A DNA stretch of 64,000 bases, taken from Streptomyces inusitatus (GTDB lineage: Bacteria; Actinomycetota; Actinomycetes; Streptomycetales; Streptomycetaceae). The notes beneath the pieces are model-generated. The model was not told where the DNA came from, made no database searches, and worked only from the letters and a program-made list of their open reading frames with translations. The position numbers and the translations under genes are program-made. The stretch spans positions 30,994 through 94,993 of the forward strand of contig NZ_BMWG01000020.1 of NCBI RefSeq assembly GCF_014651115.1, in the 5' to 3' direction. Below are positions 16,702 to 25,694 of this stretch, one piece after another; within the stretch, counting starts at the first letter, position 1; every line of letters begins with the position of its first letter.

Positions 16702-18675
16702 TCAGGGGAACGGGTGCGGGTGCGGGGAGAGTTCGTCGTGGCGGAGCACCCGGTCCGCCCGGCCCAGCCGGTACGGCGTCTCAAGGAGCCGGGGGAGCCC
16801 CAGGGTGCGCCGGTTGACGTGCCCGAAGGTCATGGGCAGGGACCCGGGGACGACGACCTTGACGGTACGCAGACCGAGCCGGTCCCGGACGCCGGGCTCG
16901 TCCTGGGGGACGACGACGACCTCCAGCCCCAGTCCGGCCAGCCGGTCCACCGTCCGCTCCAGGAGCGAGGTGAGATCCGGCACCGGTTCGGGCGCGCCGG
17001 GCCAGATCTCGCGCCAGTCGGCCGCCGGACCGCCCCGGTCGCCGTCCCCGTGGAGGAAGTCCAGCCGGGACCGCGCCTCGGGCAGGGTGTTCACGGCCAC
17101 ATGGTCCGACAGCGTCAGGACCAGCTCGGGCCGCTCCAGCATGGGCAGCAGCCGCCGCCGGTCGTACAGCTCCGGTTCGGCGCGGTGCCGGTGCACGGCG
17201 TTGATCACATTGGTCACGACCTCGGCGACGGCGGAGCGGATCGCCGCGCGCGGATCATGATGCCCTCCGGCGGCGACGAACGCCTGCGGGGCCGTGGGGG
17301 GTTCGCCCCGGTGCAGGGCGACGGCCAGCACCACGGGCACGCCCAGGTCGTTGGTGGCGTCGAACAGGGTCACCCGGTACCCCGCGAGCGCCGCGCGGTC
17401 GGTCAGATGGGCCACTTCCGGGTCGTCGGCGGGCGGGGCGAGTCGGCGCAGCGGGGTGCGCGCGTACCAGGCCATCAGGAACGCGTCCCGCTCGGCGACC
17501 TCGAACAGGCCGTACAGCGCCGCCTCCTGGGGGCTGTTGCCCAGACCGCAGCCGTTGGAGCACTCGTACACCACCCGGGGTCTGCCCGGGCTCGGGTCCC
17601 AGTAGGCGACGTGCTCGGGCACCGCCATGGGCCGATCGTGGGTCAGGGACCAGCCGTGCACCCACTCCAGGGGGAGTTCCGGGGTGTACGGGACGGTCGC
17701 GGACGCCGGATGGCCGTGGTGCACGGGGTCCGGCAGACCGAGCCGTACCGGATCCACCGCCCGCTCGGGCCCCAGCTCGGCGTAGGGCGCGCGCAGCACG
17801 GTCCGCAGGCCGGTCGGGCTCATCGACGCGAGGCGTTCGGCCGCCTCGAAGAGCGCGACGCGCTCGCTGCCGTCGAAGTCGAGGCTCCGCCCGTAGCCGC
17901 CGTCGCGCCCGTGGCGGCCGAAGGTGACGTACGCGCTCGTCAGGCTGTGCACGGACTCCTCGGTCCGCAGAATCTGGTTGACCGGCCCGAACCGCTCGTC
18001 GAACAGCTCGGCGCGCAGACCCGCCGCGCCCGTGCGCGCGTTGGGCTCGCGCAGTGTCGCGGGGTCGTGCGGGGGCCTCGGCAGACGGCGTGCCTCCGGG
18101 CCGATGGCGGCCTCGGCGGCCTCGGCCCCGTCGGGCGGCAGCGGCAGGCACACCGGACAGCCGCCCACGGGCCGGAACTCATGGGTCGACCAGGTGGCCC
18201 GGCCGCTGTGGACGACATGCACCACCGCTCCCGCGCCCGCGTCCGATTCCGGCCCCGTGTCCGGCCCCGCGTGCGGTTCCGACGGCGTTCCGTCCGCGAG
18301 CAGTTCGGCGGCCAGCACACCGACGGCGTCGAGGAAGGCGGGCGACGGCCGGCCCGCGAGCCGGAGTCCCGGGCTGTTCCAGGGGGCCCGGCCGCCGATG
18401 GTCGCCAGCCGCCGGTACTCGCCGCAGGACAGGCACCCGCGCGCGCCGGGCCGCAGCACGGGCCCCACCACGGTGATCGCCCCGTCGCTCCGGACGGGGA
18501 CGAGGGTCACCGGGTGCCGCAGCGCGTGGCGGGACAGCTCCGCCGCCGTGCCGAGACTCCACTCGTCGAGGAGCACGAGGGCGCTTCCCCCGGTCAGGCG
18601 CAGGGCCTCCGGTGCGCCGAGAACGACCGGATGCCGTTCGGCCAGGGCGTGCCGGAGCAGATCCGCTGAGGTCAC
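16702..18675 (-). CDS. YcaO-type azoline-forming cyclodehydratase
   Basis: 657 aa. ATP-dependent backbone cyclisation of Cys/Ser/Thr to thiazoline/oxazoline on the precursor. The N-terminal about 200 residues carry two CxxC pairs (Cys81/84 and Cys173/176), a likely zinc tetrathiolate from the E1-like ancestor. The YcaO domain shows ALFEAAERL (Glu277, Glu280) and the GNSPQEAALYGLFEVAERDA helix, both parts of the ATP/Mg site. The C-terminus ends PHPHPFP, the PxPxP tail diagnostic of azoline-forming YcaOs. Its GTG start overlaps the upstream gene's stop in GTGA, indicating coupled translation with its partner, as for LazE with LazD. Confidence 0.92.
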   Translation of the reverse strand: MTSADLLRHALAERHPVVLGAPEALRLTGGSALVLLDEWSLGTAAELSRHALRHPVTLVPVRSDGAITVVGPVLRPGARGCLSCGEYRRLATIGGRAPWNSPGLRLAGRPSPAFLDAVGVLAAELLADGTPSEPHAGPDTGPESDAGAGAVVHVVHSGRATWSTHEFRPVGGCPVCLPLPPDGAEAAEAAIGPEARRLPRPPHDPATLREPNARTGAAGLRAELFDERFGPVNQILRTEESVHSLTSAYVTFGRHGRDGGYGRSLDFDGSERVALFEAAERLASMSPTGLRTVLRAPYAELGPERAVDPVRLGLPDPVHHGHPASATVPYTPELPLEWVHGWSLTHDRPMAVPEHVAYWDPSPGRPRVVYECSNGCGLGNSPQEAALYGLFEVAERDAFLMAWYARTPLRRLAPPADDPEVAHLTDRAALAGYRVTLFDATNDLGVPVVLAVALHRGEPPTAPQAFVAAGGHHDPRAAIRSAVAEVVTNVINAVHRHRAEPELYDRRRLLPMLERPELVLTLSDHVAVNTLPEARSRLDFLHGDGDRGGPAADWREIWPGAPEPVPDLTSLLERTVDRLAGLGLEVVVVPQDEPGVRDRLGLRTVKVVVPGSLPMTFGHVNRRTLGLPRLLETPYRLGRADRVLRHDELSPHPHPFP

Positions 18676-20561
18676 CGGGGTCCTTCCACGGGGGTGTTGG
18701 GCATGGGCCGTGACGTGCCGCCGGTCCGGTCCCGGCCGGGGGCCGGGGCCAGGGAGAGAACCGAGAAGCCGCACTGCCGCAGCGCGGACCACACCGGGCG
18801 CGCGGGCGTGCCGGGCGCGGGCTCCCACGGGCGCGGGGAGCGCCCGGTCGCCCCGGCCAGCGCGTCCTGGAGGTATCCCTCCCGGCCGGCCGTCTCCCCG
18901 AGCCAGGCCGTCGTCCAGCCCGCGTCCTCCCACGGGGCCCGCTCCGAGGCCGCGCCGAGCATGGCCGAGGCGCCGCTGGGCAGCGTGAGGAACCGGAGGT
19001 CCGGGGCGTTCGCCTCCGACTGGATCCGGACCGCCGCCGACAGCGCGGCATAGGCCACCGCGTCGTCCGCCGTCGCCTCCACGGCCGTGCCGAGGACACG
19101 CGGCGGACCGCCCGCGACCGTACGCCCGCGCACCACGGCACGGAACGCGCCGGGGTCCACGGCGATACGGGACACCTCCGCCTCCGCGTCCACGCCGAGC
19201 CGCCGGACCAGCACGGACCACCAGTGCCGCGCCTGCGGATGGACCGTGCCCCGCGGTCGCCACGCCACCGGACGGCCGGGCGGTCCGGCCGGGGCTTCGA
19301 CGGGTGTCCGGCCCGCCGCGTCCCGATGGCCCGCGGCCCGGCGCAGGGCCCGGCCGCGCGCGTGCCCGGGGCCGGCTCCGACGACGAGATCCAGGCCCGC
19401 GCCCCCCAGGCGCAGTTCGGCGGCGCGGCACACCGCGTCGAGCCGGGCGAGGTCCGCCCGCGCCGCTCCGGAGAGCAGTCCGCCCTCCGGCGTCGCGCAG
19501 CGGACCAGGGCCACGGGGAGCTGCGGCAGCGCGCCGGGGGAGGGCGCGTCCAGCACGCCCAGCTCGCCGTCGCCGAGCACCGGGATCCGGGCCAGCGCAT
19601 CGGCCAGGGTCCGGGGGACCGCGCCGGGGAGGGCCCGGTCCGCGTCCACGAGGTCCGGCCCCAGCCAGGTCCGGTACTCGCCCCGCAGCGGCCGTTCGCC
19701 CGCGACGAGCGCGGCGGGCCGGTCCGGCAGCAGCCGGGCGCCGCCCGCCTCGGCGGACGGATCGGGCAGCCCGGCGGCGGCGCACAGCAGACGCTGCGCC
19801 GCCGAGGCGGCCACGAGCGCGGTCAGCGCCGGGTGCTCCCCGGGCTCCCCGAGCCCTCCGGTCCGCGAGACCCGGCCAAGCCGTTCGGCGAGAGCCGCCG
19901 CATCCGCCCGCGCCTGCCGCGGGCTGCCCACGGGGGTGACGAACCCGAAGCCCGCGTACACCCCGGCGGACACGGCGAGTTCGCCGTCGGGCAGGGACGC
20001 GACCAGCAGGAGCCGGCCGTCCGGCAGCTCCTCCCGGGCCCGCTCGGCCCCGGTGCCGCCGTGGTCCAGAGCCCGCCCGGCGGCGCGGGCGAACGCCCCG
20101 TCGGGCCGGGTGCCGAGCACCCGCGCCCGGGTCCCGGCGAGGCGGGCCGCCGCCTGTGCGGGCCGGTCGGCGACCGTGTCCAGCCACTGCCCCGCGAGTC
20201 CGCCGGCGAGTCCGCCGCCGTCGTGCCCGCCCCGCTCGACCAGCAGATCGTGCTCACTCAGCCGGTCGATCAGGGAGACCAGGGCCGCCCGCAGCGGTGA
20301 ACCGGCCGGGACCGCGCCCGCCAGGGCCCTACCGCCGTCCGTCGCGAGCGCCTCGGCCAGGTGCTCCCACAGCGCGGGGAGCGCGGGGCTGCCCTCCAGC
20401 GAGACGCTCGTGATCCAGCCCCGCAGATGCACCCCGTCCCTGAGCACGGTCGCCGTGACCCCGGGCCGCAGCCGCCGGTGCCGCAGGGAGTCCAGCGCGT
20501 CCGGTGCGTCCGGTGCGTCCGGCGGCGCGGGGGCGCTCGTCGCCGACTGACGGCCGCTCAT
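18672..20561 (-). CDS. E1-like / Ocin-ThiF-type partner of the YcaO cyclodehydratase
   Basis: 629 aa. The N-terminal RRLRPGVTATVLRDGVHLRGW segment looks like a RiPP recognition element, the winged-helix that binds leader peptides. The remainder is a degenerate ThiF-like scaffold with no intact adenylation motifs, as in the LazD-like partners of thiopeptide cyclodehydratases. It should hold the precursor and activate YcaO. Ribosome site GAGAGGA precedes the ATG at 20561; the gene follows the LanB-like gene by 49 bp and overlaps the YcaO gene by four bases. Function is inferred from position and architecture more than from residue-level motifs. Confidence 0.82.
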   Translation of the reverse strand: MSGRQSATSAPAPPDAPDAPDALDSLRHRRLRPGVTATVLRDGVHLRGWITSVSLEGSPALPALWEHLAEALATDGGRALAGAVPAGSPLRAALVSLIDRLSEHDLLVERGGHDGGGLAGGLAGQWLDTVADRPAQAAARLAGTRARVLGTRPDGAFARAAGRALDHGGTGAERAREELPDGRLLLVASLPDGELAVSAGVYAGFGFVTPVGSPRQARADAAALAERLGRVSRTGGLGEPGEHPALTALVAASAAQRLLCAAAGLPDPSAEAGGARLLPDRPAALVAGERPLRGEYRTWLGPDLVDADRALPGAVPRTLADALARIPVLGDGELGVLDAPSPGALPQLPVALVRCATPEGGLLSGAARADLARLDAVCRAAELRLGGAGLDLVVGAGPGHARGRALRRAAGHRDAAGRTPVEAPAGPPGRPVAWRPRGTVHPQARHWWSVLVRRLGVDAEAEVSRIAVDPGAFRAVVRGRTVAGGPPRVLGTAVEATADDAVAYAALSAAVRIQSEANAPDLRFLTLPSGASAMLGAASERAPWEDAGWTTAWLGETAGREGYLQDALAGATGRSPRPWEPAPGTPARPVWSALRQCGFSVLSLAPAPGRDRTGGTSRPMPNTPVEGPR

Positions 20562-20610
20562 ATGTGTCCTCTCGGGTTCGTCCCGCCGGATGTGCCCGGC
20601 GACTCGGCGT

Positions 20611-23304
20611 TCACTCGGGCCGCCCGGCGCGATAGGTCTCCACCACCAGCTCGACCGCCGGTCCGGCCCCGGCCGGTCCGGGGGCGGGCAGCGCCTCCTC
20701 CAGCACCGCGCCGTCCGGGTGCCGGGCCAGCCACTTCCCCAGACAGCGCAGATGGAGCGCGTCCCCCAGATCGACGAACTGCGGCTTGGGCCGGTCGAGA
20801 GCGTGCAGGACGTCCTCCGTCACGCGCTCGCCCCGCGCGGGCGGCCCCGCGTGCAGATAGATCCGATCGGGTACGCCGAGGAGCGCCCGCCACCGTGCGA
20901 CGGTCGCCACCGGCACCCCGCCCTCGGCCGCGAGTTCCGCCCGCAGCGCCGCGACGCTGCCGCCCGCGAGCTGCCACCGGCGTCGGCGCAGCACCAGATG
21001 GCGGTGGCGCACCCGGGGCGTGCTCACCAGATCGCCACCGGGCACGGGGGTGATCCGCCGGGGGGCCAGGGCGGAGAAGTCGGTGGTGCCGTGCGGATGG
21101 TCGGTCAGCAGCGGCGCTAGCCTGGGCTGGAGCAGCAGCGGCGTGAACACGCCCGCGTAGAGCACGTCGACCGGCTCGCCGCCGTCCTTGAGCCGCACTC
21201 GTACCTCATCGGTGCTCATCTCGTGGAACAGCTCCACATCGGCCGCGCCGAGCGAGGTGTACGAGCGGTCGGGCCCGATCTCCTCCGGGACGAAGAGCGG
21301 ATGCAGATTCGCGTTGAAACCGGCGACCGGCCGGATCTGGGCGGCCCGCGCGCCGGGAGGGAGCGCCCCGAGCACCGCCTTCGCCGTCCCCCGTACCGCC
21401 GCCGGGGGCAGGGAGTCCAGGAATCGGCTGGTGAAGCGCCCCCACCCGCCGTACACCTGATTCACACAGAGCAGTCCGCCGTGCCCGCGCTGGAGGAAGA
21501 GGGAGTACGACACCGGGCGGCGGGTCGCCCAGGGCGGTGTCCGGCGGACGAGGTCCGCGACCAGGGCGGCCGGCAGGACGACGTCCTCGCCGGGGTCGCC
21601 GCCGCCGTCGGCATGGGCCCGGTGCACGGCGCGCACCAGTTCGGAGCGGAGCGCGGAGAGCTGTCCGGCACCGCTCTCGGGCGGCGCGTCCGGGGATCCG
21701 CTGCCGACGATCCGGGTGGCCCGCTGCCAGGCCTCGTACGCGTCCGCGCCGAAGTCCCAGACATGGGGGCAGACGCCGCCGGGGCCGTAGCGGGCGACGA
21801 AGCCGTCCCGGACGCAGCGGCGTACGACAGGGCCGAGGTCGAAGAGTTCGGTCAGCGCGGACAGTTCGCCCAGCGCCTCGTGGTCCGCGCCGCCGAGGAA
21901 GCCGTCCAGCCGGACCGGCTCCTTGAGGACGACGTCCTCGCTCAGCACGGTGAGTCCGGCCGCCGCGTCCTTGCCCGCCGGGCCGCCCACCGGACGGCCC
22001 ACCTCGTCGAGCAGGGCTCCCCAGCGCTCCCGGAGACCGGTGAGGAGGGCGGTACGGCGGTGGGGTTCGGCCGCCCCGAAGGCGCGGGTGGCCTCCGCGA
22101 TCTCCTCGATACGGGCGGCCAGTTCCCGGTCCCGCGGCGAACCGGTCGTCTCCCGGAGCCAGTGCGCCAGCCGCGACAGCGGGTCCGGGTCCTGGGGGCC
22201 GACGGGCGGCACGGGGACGAGCAGCCCCGCGTCGTACACCCGCCCGAGGAAGGAGAGCGCCGCGTCGTGCTCCCCGTCTCCGGCGAGCGCCCCGGCCAGC
22301 GCGCCGGGGGTGGCGGGGGTCTCGCACAGGGCGGCGAGGCGGCGCAGCGGCTCCCCGGCGGCGAGGGCGACCTCGTCGTCCTCGACGGAGAGGAAGCGCG
22401 CCGAGGTGAAGGCGGTGCGGGAGCGCGCGAAGGCGGCGCGGCCCTCCGAGAGCCGCAGGCTGCTGCACATGCGGTGGGGCAGGGTGGCGCGGCGGACCGG
22501 ATCCGCCGTCAGCGCCGCCGTCAGGGTCTCCACCAGGGTCCGGTTCACCCGGACCACGGATCCGGCCGAGGCGAGCGGCGGCTCCGTGCCGCTCCAGGAC
22601 CGGCGCGGTTCCCCGGCCGGGGGCGGCAGCTCGCCCCAGCCGACGGTGGTGAACCAGGAGAGCGGGGTCGTCCGGGCGGCGGCGCGCATCGCGTGCCGCA
22701 ACACGCCCGCCTCCTCCTTCCGGGCCCTGCGGTCGTCCGGGCCGCCCTGTCCCGCGCGCACCACCGCACGCAGCAGATCGGCGCTGGTGAACGAGACGGC
22801 CCGGGTGAAAGCGGGCTCCCGGCACAGCGCGGCGAGCGCCTCCCGCCCGGCGGCCAGCGCGGGCGCGGTCCCGGCCTCCAGGGCCGTGAGCAGCTCGTCC
22901 CGCCGCCTCCGCGCGGCGAGCCAGCGGCTCAGCCCGGGCACCCGGTCGGGCAGATCCCCCAGCCCGCCGAGGACGGCGGGCCTCGGATCCCGCCCGTTGT
23001 GCACCGCGCGGCGCAGCGGCAGCACCACCTCGCGGTGGAACTCCTCCCCATGGCCCGCACGGCTCGCGTACAGCGCCTCGCCGAGAGCGGGAGCGAGCGC
23101 CGTCGACTCCCGCTCCAGCGCCGCCAGTTCCGCGAGAGCCGCGCGGAACGCCCCGGCGGGCCGGGGCTCGGCGGGCAGGCTCAGCAGATTCGTACGGATC
23201 AGAGCGCCGGGCGCGAGCCGGGGGGCGGGGGCGGGAGCAGGGGCGGTGTGCCCGGTGCCGGCTCGGGCCGCGGGCTTCTGACGTTCCGGGAGGAGCGGCT
23301 TCAC
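20611..23304 (-). CDS. LanB-type tRNA-dependent glutamylation protein (lantibiotic dehydratase N-terminal domain)
   Basis: 897 aa. Homologous to the N-terminal domain of class I lanthipeptide dehydratases and to LazB. It would transfer glutamate from Glu-tRNA to precursor Ser/Thr side chains, preparing them for elimination by the fusion protein. Typical segments: LIRTNLLSLP near the start, TPLSWFTTVGWGEL, RVNRTLVETL, then VSYSLFLQRG and GGWGRFTSRFLD in the middle, and RHRHLVLRRRRW near the end. There is no elimination domain, which is supplied by the 14853-16613 product. GTG start at 23304 without a good ribosome site, 108 bp downstream of the precursor gene. Confidence 0.9.
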   Translation of the reverse strand: MKPLLPERQKPAARAGTGHTAPAPAPAPRLAPGALIRTNLLSLPAEPRPAGAFRAALAELAALERESTALAPALGEALYASRAGHGEEFHREVVLPLRRAVHNGRDPRPAVLGGLGDLPDRVPGLSRWLAARRRRDELLTALEAGTAPALAAGREALAALCREPAFTRAVSFTSADLLRAVVRAGQGGPDDRRARKEEAGVLRHAMRAAARTTPLSWFTTVGWGELPPPAGEPRRSWSGTEPPLASAGSVVRVNRTLVETLTAALTADPVRRATLPHRMCSSLRLSEGRAAFARSRTAFTSARFLSVEDDEVALAAGEPLRRLAALCETPATPGALAGALAGDGEHDAALSFLGRVYDAGLLVPVPPVGPQDPDPLSRLAHWLRETTGSPRDRELAARIEEIAEATRAFGAAEPHRRTALLTGLRERWGALLDEVGRPVGGPAGKDAAAGLTVLSEDVVLKEPVRLDGFLGGADHEALGELSALTELFDLGPVVRRCVRDGFVARYGPGGVCPHVWDFGADAYEAWQRATRIVGSGSPDAPPESGAGQLSALRSELVRAVHRAHADGGGDPGEDVVLPAALVADLVRRTPPWATRRPVSYSLFLQRGHGGLLCVNQVYGGWGRFTSRFLDSLPPAAVRGTAKAVLGALPPGARAAQIRPVAGFNANLHPLFVPEEIGPDRSYTSLGAADVELFHEMSTDEVRVRLKDGGEPVDVLYAGVFTPLLLQPRLAPLLTDHPHGTTDFSALAPRRITPVPGGDLVSTPRVRHRHLVLRRRRWQLAGGSVAALRAELAAEGGVPVATVARWRALLGVPDRIYLHAGPPARGERVTEDVLHALDRPKPQFVDLGDALHLRCLGKWLARHPDGAVLEEALPAPGPAGAGPAVELVVETYRAGRPE

Positions 23305-23412
23305 TATCGATCCAGTCGACGGCGCGTGAGGAGGGCGAATCCGACGTGGTGCGTGGCTCCCGCGGCGCCCGAGGGGGGACCCGGTGCCGCGGAAGCCCTC
23401 ACCGTGCCTGTG

Positions 23413-23613
23413 TCAGTAGGTCTCGGCCGTCATCGGGTTCTGCACGCTGCAACCGCCGCAGCCGCTGCATCCCATACAGGACGTGGAGGAGGACGACGAC
23501 AGGGAATAAGTGGATTCACCTGTTCCTGCTGTGTCGCGCATCGCGGTGACGGTGATGTCGCCGAGATCCAATCCATTGAGGTCGAAGGAGCTGGCCGTGT
23601 CTCGAAGCGCCAT
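23413..23613 (-). CDS. RiPP precursor peptide, lactazole-like leader with Ser/Cys-rich core
   Basis: 66 aa, first gene of the leftward cluster, with GGGAG seven bases before the ATG. The leader (about 1-32) contains FDLNGLDLGDITVTAMRDT; from memory the lactazole leader reads LDLQDLDLSELTVTSLRDT, a close match. The core after about residue 33 begins TYSL, then five consecutive Ser (39-43), Thr44, Ser45, and four evenly spaced cysteines (46, 49, 52, 55) separated by Met-Gly, Ser-Gly and Gly-Gly, ending SVQNPMTAETY. Cysteines probably become thiazoles and the Ser/Thr run dehydroamino acids or oxazoles. The exact leader cleavage site is not evident. Confidence 0.92.
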   Translation of the reverse strand: MALRDTASSFDLNGLDLGDITVTAMRDTAGTGESTYSLSSSSSTSCMGCSGCGGCSVQNPMTAETY

Positions 23614-23966
23614 GTGTTTCTCCCGGATGAGTGAGAGTGAACAGCGCGGGCTCTGTGCGCCGCTTTCGCAGCGTAGATCAGCTCCAGGGCCCCGACTCCG
23701 ATGGCAGGGAGGGGACTTGACATAGTGCTGACGTCTTCCGGACATGGCCGGTCGTCGCACTGTCCATTTGCCCGTCACGAGGTGAGGACGGTCGGCGGGC
23801 GCATTTCCGACAGAGCCCCGTTCCCTCCCCGGTTCCGGAAGCAAACTCGGCCTCCGCGCCGCCTCGGAGGCGAATGTTTTTCGCCGCGCGGAACCGCGCA
23901 CGAGATGTTTCTTACGGTTTGACGGCGCGAAAACGCCCCCGGCGTCCGAAAGTCAGACAGGTGGTC
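23614..23966. other. Promoter region of the RiPP cluster and 3' end of the transketolase operon
   Basis: 353 bp with no gene. On the minus strand it carries the precursor's leader. I see no clear -35/-10 pair for that direction. An imperfect but credible hairpin at 23850-23871 lies after the transketolase stop. A TTGACA on the plus strand at 23717 points away from any gene. Confidence 0.55.
23850..23871. terminator. Hairpin downstream of the transketolase pair
   Basis: Arms of 7 bp (23850-23856 with 23865-23871) and an 8-nt loop, about 100 bases past the transketolase C-subunit stop. The T5 run lies on the plus-strand side only, so orientation is ambiguous. It could insulate the RiPP promoter from read-through. 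Confidence 0.35.
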
Positions 23967-24866
23967 CTAGCGGCCGCCGAGGAAGCCGGTGATGTCCTGG
24001 CGCAGGGAGGCCGGGTCCAGCCGATGGGCCGTCAGATGTTCCGTCATCTGCCCGTAGCGGCGCAGCTCCGCGCGCCCCACTCCCAGTCCGAGGATCCGGT
24101 GGGGGACATCGCGCAGCGCGTCGTTCGCGGCGGCGGTGGACGTGCCCGCCAGATACGGTTCGACGATCACCACGTCCGCCGAGGCGTGCCCGGCCGCCCG
24201 GCGCAGGGCGGCGCTGTCGAAGGGCCGTACGGTCGTCGCGTACAGCAGGGTGACGTCCAGCCCCTCCACCGCCTCCTCCACGGCTCCCAGCATCGGGCCC
24301 ACCGCGATCACGACCCCCGAGCGGCCCTCGCGCAGGGTGAGGAACTCCTCGCCCGTCACCGGGAGGGCGCGGTCGTTCTGCTGGAGCGACAGCCGGACGT
24401 ACACCCGGTCGTCGCCCTTGACCGCCTCGCGGAGCAGGGCCTCGGCCTCGTCCGGATGGCCCGGGACGTGGATGGTCCAGCCGTCCAGGGTGTCCATCAG
24501 GGCGACATCGCCCGGTGCCATATGGGTGAAGCCGCCGGCCGGCCAGTCGTACGAGGCGCCCGCGCTGACCAGTACCGCTCCGGTGCCCTGATGGCCGAAA
24601 TCGAGTTTGACCTGCTCGAAGGGCCGCTCGACCAGGAAGCTGGCGAAGGTGTGGACGACGGGCCGCACCCCGGTGAGCGCCAGGCCGCCTCCCACGCCGA
24701 TCAGCAGCTGCTCCCGGATGCCCACATTGATCACCCGGTCCGGATGGGCCTGTTGGGCGGGCCTGAAGCCGTCGGAGCTGATGTCCGCGAGCACGACGGC
24801 CAGCCGGGGGTCCTCGTCGAGCAGCTGGGAGGTGGTGGAGATGAAGCGGTCGCGCATGGTGTCCAT
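23967..24866 (-). CDS. Transketolase, C-terminal (pyrimidine-binding) subunit
   Basis: 299 aa, second half of a split transketolase. It carries the ThDP pyrimidine-binding domain with the VINVGIREQLLIGVGGGLA motif, whose Glu activates the cofactor, plus the C-terminal Rossmann-like domain (TLLYATTVRPFD...). It must pair with the 24917-25660 product to transfer two-carbon ketol units. Split transketolases occur in specialised pentose and sulfosugar catabolism (apulose-4-phosphate, sulfofructose) and in some biosynthetic clusters. No sugar kinase, isomerase or transporter adjoins, so the donor/acceptor pair is unknown. It is 50 bp downstream of its partner. Confidence 0.88.
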   Translation of the reverse strand: MDTMRDRFISTTSQLLDEDPRLAVVLADISSDGFRPAQQAHPDRVINVGIREQLLIGVGGGLALTGVRPVVHTFASFLVERPFEQVKLDFGHQGTGAVLVSAGASYDWPAGGFTHMAPGDVALMDTLDGWTIHVPGHPDEAEALLREAVKGDDRVYVRLSLQQNDRALPVTGEEFLTLREGRSGVVIAVGPMLGAVEEAVEGLDVTLLYATTVRPFDSAALRRAAGHASADVVIVEPYLAGTSTAAANDALRDVPHRILGLGVGRAELRRYGQMTEHLTAHRLDPASLRQDITGFLGGR

Positions 24867-24916
24867 GGTGGGTTTCCCCCTCGGTCGGTCAGTCGGTCAG
24901 TCGGTCGGTGAGGCGC

Positions 24917-25660
24917 TCAGGAGACTTTCGGCTCGCCCTCGTCGGGCTTGGGCTCGACCCGGGCGACCACGGCGTGCGGACGTCCGGGGTGCGCCATGGT
25001 GTACGCCGCGTGCAGCGCCTCGTGGTCCCGCCCGTCCACGGTCACCGCGGACCAGCCCGCCGCCTCGAACCGGGAGGCGATTCCGCCGGGCCAGCCGTGG
25101 GTGGCCGAGTCGTTGTCGATGACCAGGGCGTGCAGCGCCTCCAGCCCGGCCGGGCCCGCGTGGGCGATCGCCTCGTGATTGCTGCCCTCGTCCAGCTCCG
25201 CGTCCCCGACCAGCACCCACACCCGGGAGTCGGCGCGCCCCTGGAGACGCAGCCCCAGGGCCGTGCCCACGGCGAGCGGCAGCCCGTGCCCCAGCGACCC
25301 GCTGCCGATCTCCGCCCCCGGCACCAGCACCCGGTCCGGGTGGTGGCCGAGCGGGGAGTCGTAGCCGCCGAAGCCGGTCAGCAGCTCCTCGGGGAAGAAT
25401 CCCTTCGCGGCCAGCACGGCGTAGTACGCCATCGGCCCGTGCCCCTTGGAGAGCAGGAACCGATCGCGGTCCGGGTCGTCCGCCGTCTCGGGGGTCACCC
25501 TCAGCACCCGGTCGTAGAGCACCCACAGCGCGTCCAGGGTGGAGGTCGCGGCGGGCCCGTGCTTCTCCGCCCCGGTCATCAGGGACATCAGCCGGCCGAG
25601 GTCGTCGAAGCCGCGGTCGGTGCCTCCGCCGCGGCGCGTGTTCGCTGTCGTCTGCGTCAT
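24917..25660 (-). CDS. Transketolase, N-terminal (diphosphate-binding) subunit
   Basis: 247 aa from ATG 25660. The ThDP-diphosphate/Mg motif is GDAELDEGSNHEA...VIDND (GDG-type with Ala in place of the second Gly), preceded by FLLSKGHGPMAYYAVLAAKG and GSLGHGLPLAVGTALG, both conserved. A longer in-frame TTG start at 25681 would lie inside the operator and is rejected. With the -10 element expected to end about seven bases upstream, the ATG probably starts a leaderless mRNA. The first gene of a two-gene operon, under a SoxR/MerR-type box. Confidence 0.88.
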   Translation of the reverse strand: MTQTTANTRRGGGTDRGFDDLGRLMSLMTGAEKHGPAATSTLDALWVLYDRVLRVTPETADDPDRDRFLLSKGHGPMAYYAVLAAKGFFPEELLTGFGGYDSPLGHHPDRVLVPGAEIGSGSLGHGLPLAVGTALGLRLQGRADSRVWVLVGDAELDEGSNHEAIAHAGPAGLEALHALVIDNDSATHGWPGGIASRFEAAGWSAVTVDGRDHEALHAAYTMAHPGRPHAVVARVEPKPDEGEPKVS

Positions 25661-25674
25661 GACCCCACGATCCA

Positions 25675-25694
25675 ACCTCAAGTGCGCTTGAGGT
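25675..25694 (-). promoter_or_regulatory. SoxR/MerR-type operator overlapping the split-transketolase promoter
   Basis: A perfect palindrome, ACCTCAAG-N4-CTTGAGGT, with 8-bp arms. From memory the SoxR box core is CCTCAAG-N4-CTTGAGG, identical here. On the minus strand TTGACC (25697-25692) forms a -35, and 19 bp on lies GATCGT (25672-25667), the elongated spacer MerR-family activators need. The implied transcription start falls at the ATG of the N-subunit. Which regulator binds is inferred, as no SoxR gene is in the window. Confidence 0.75.

Noticed and set aside
23717..23722. TTGACA on the plus strand as a RiPP promoter
   Set aside because: It points rightward, away from the leftward precursor and towards the 3' end of the transketolase genes; no -10 follows at a suitable distance.
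25661..25681. Upstream TTG start for the transketolase N-subunit
   Set aside because: It would lie inside the SoxR-type palindrome and adds a basic stretch absent from the family; ATG 25660 fits better.
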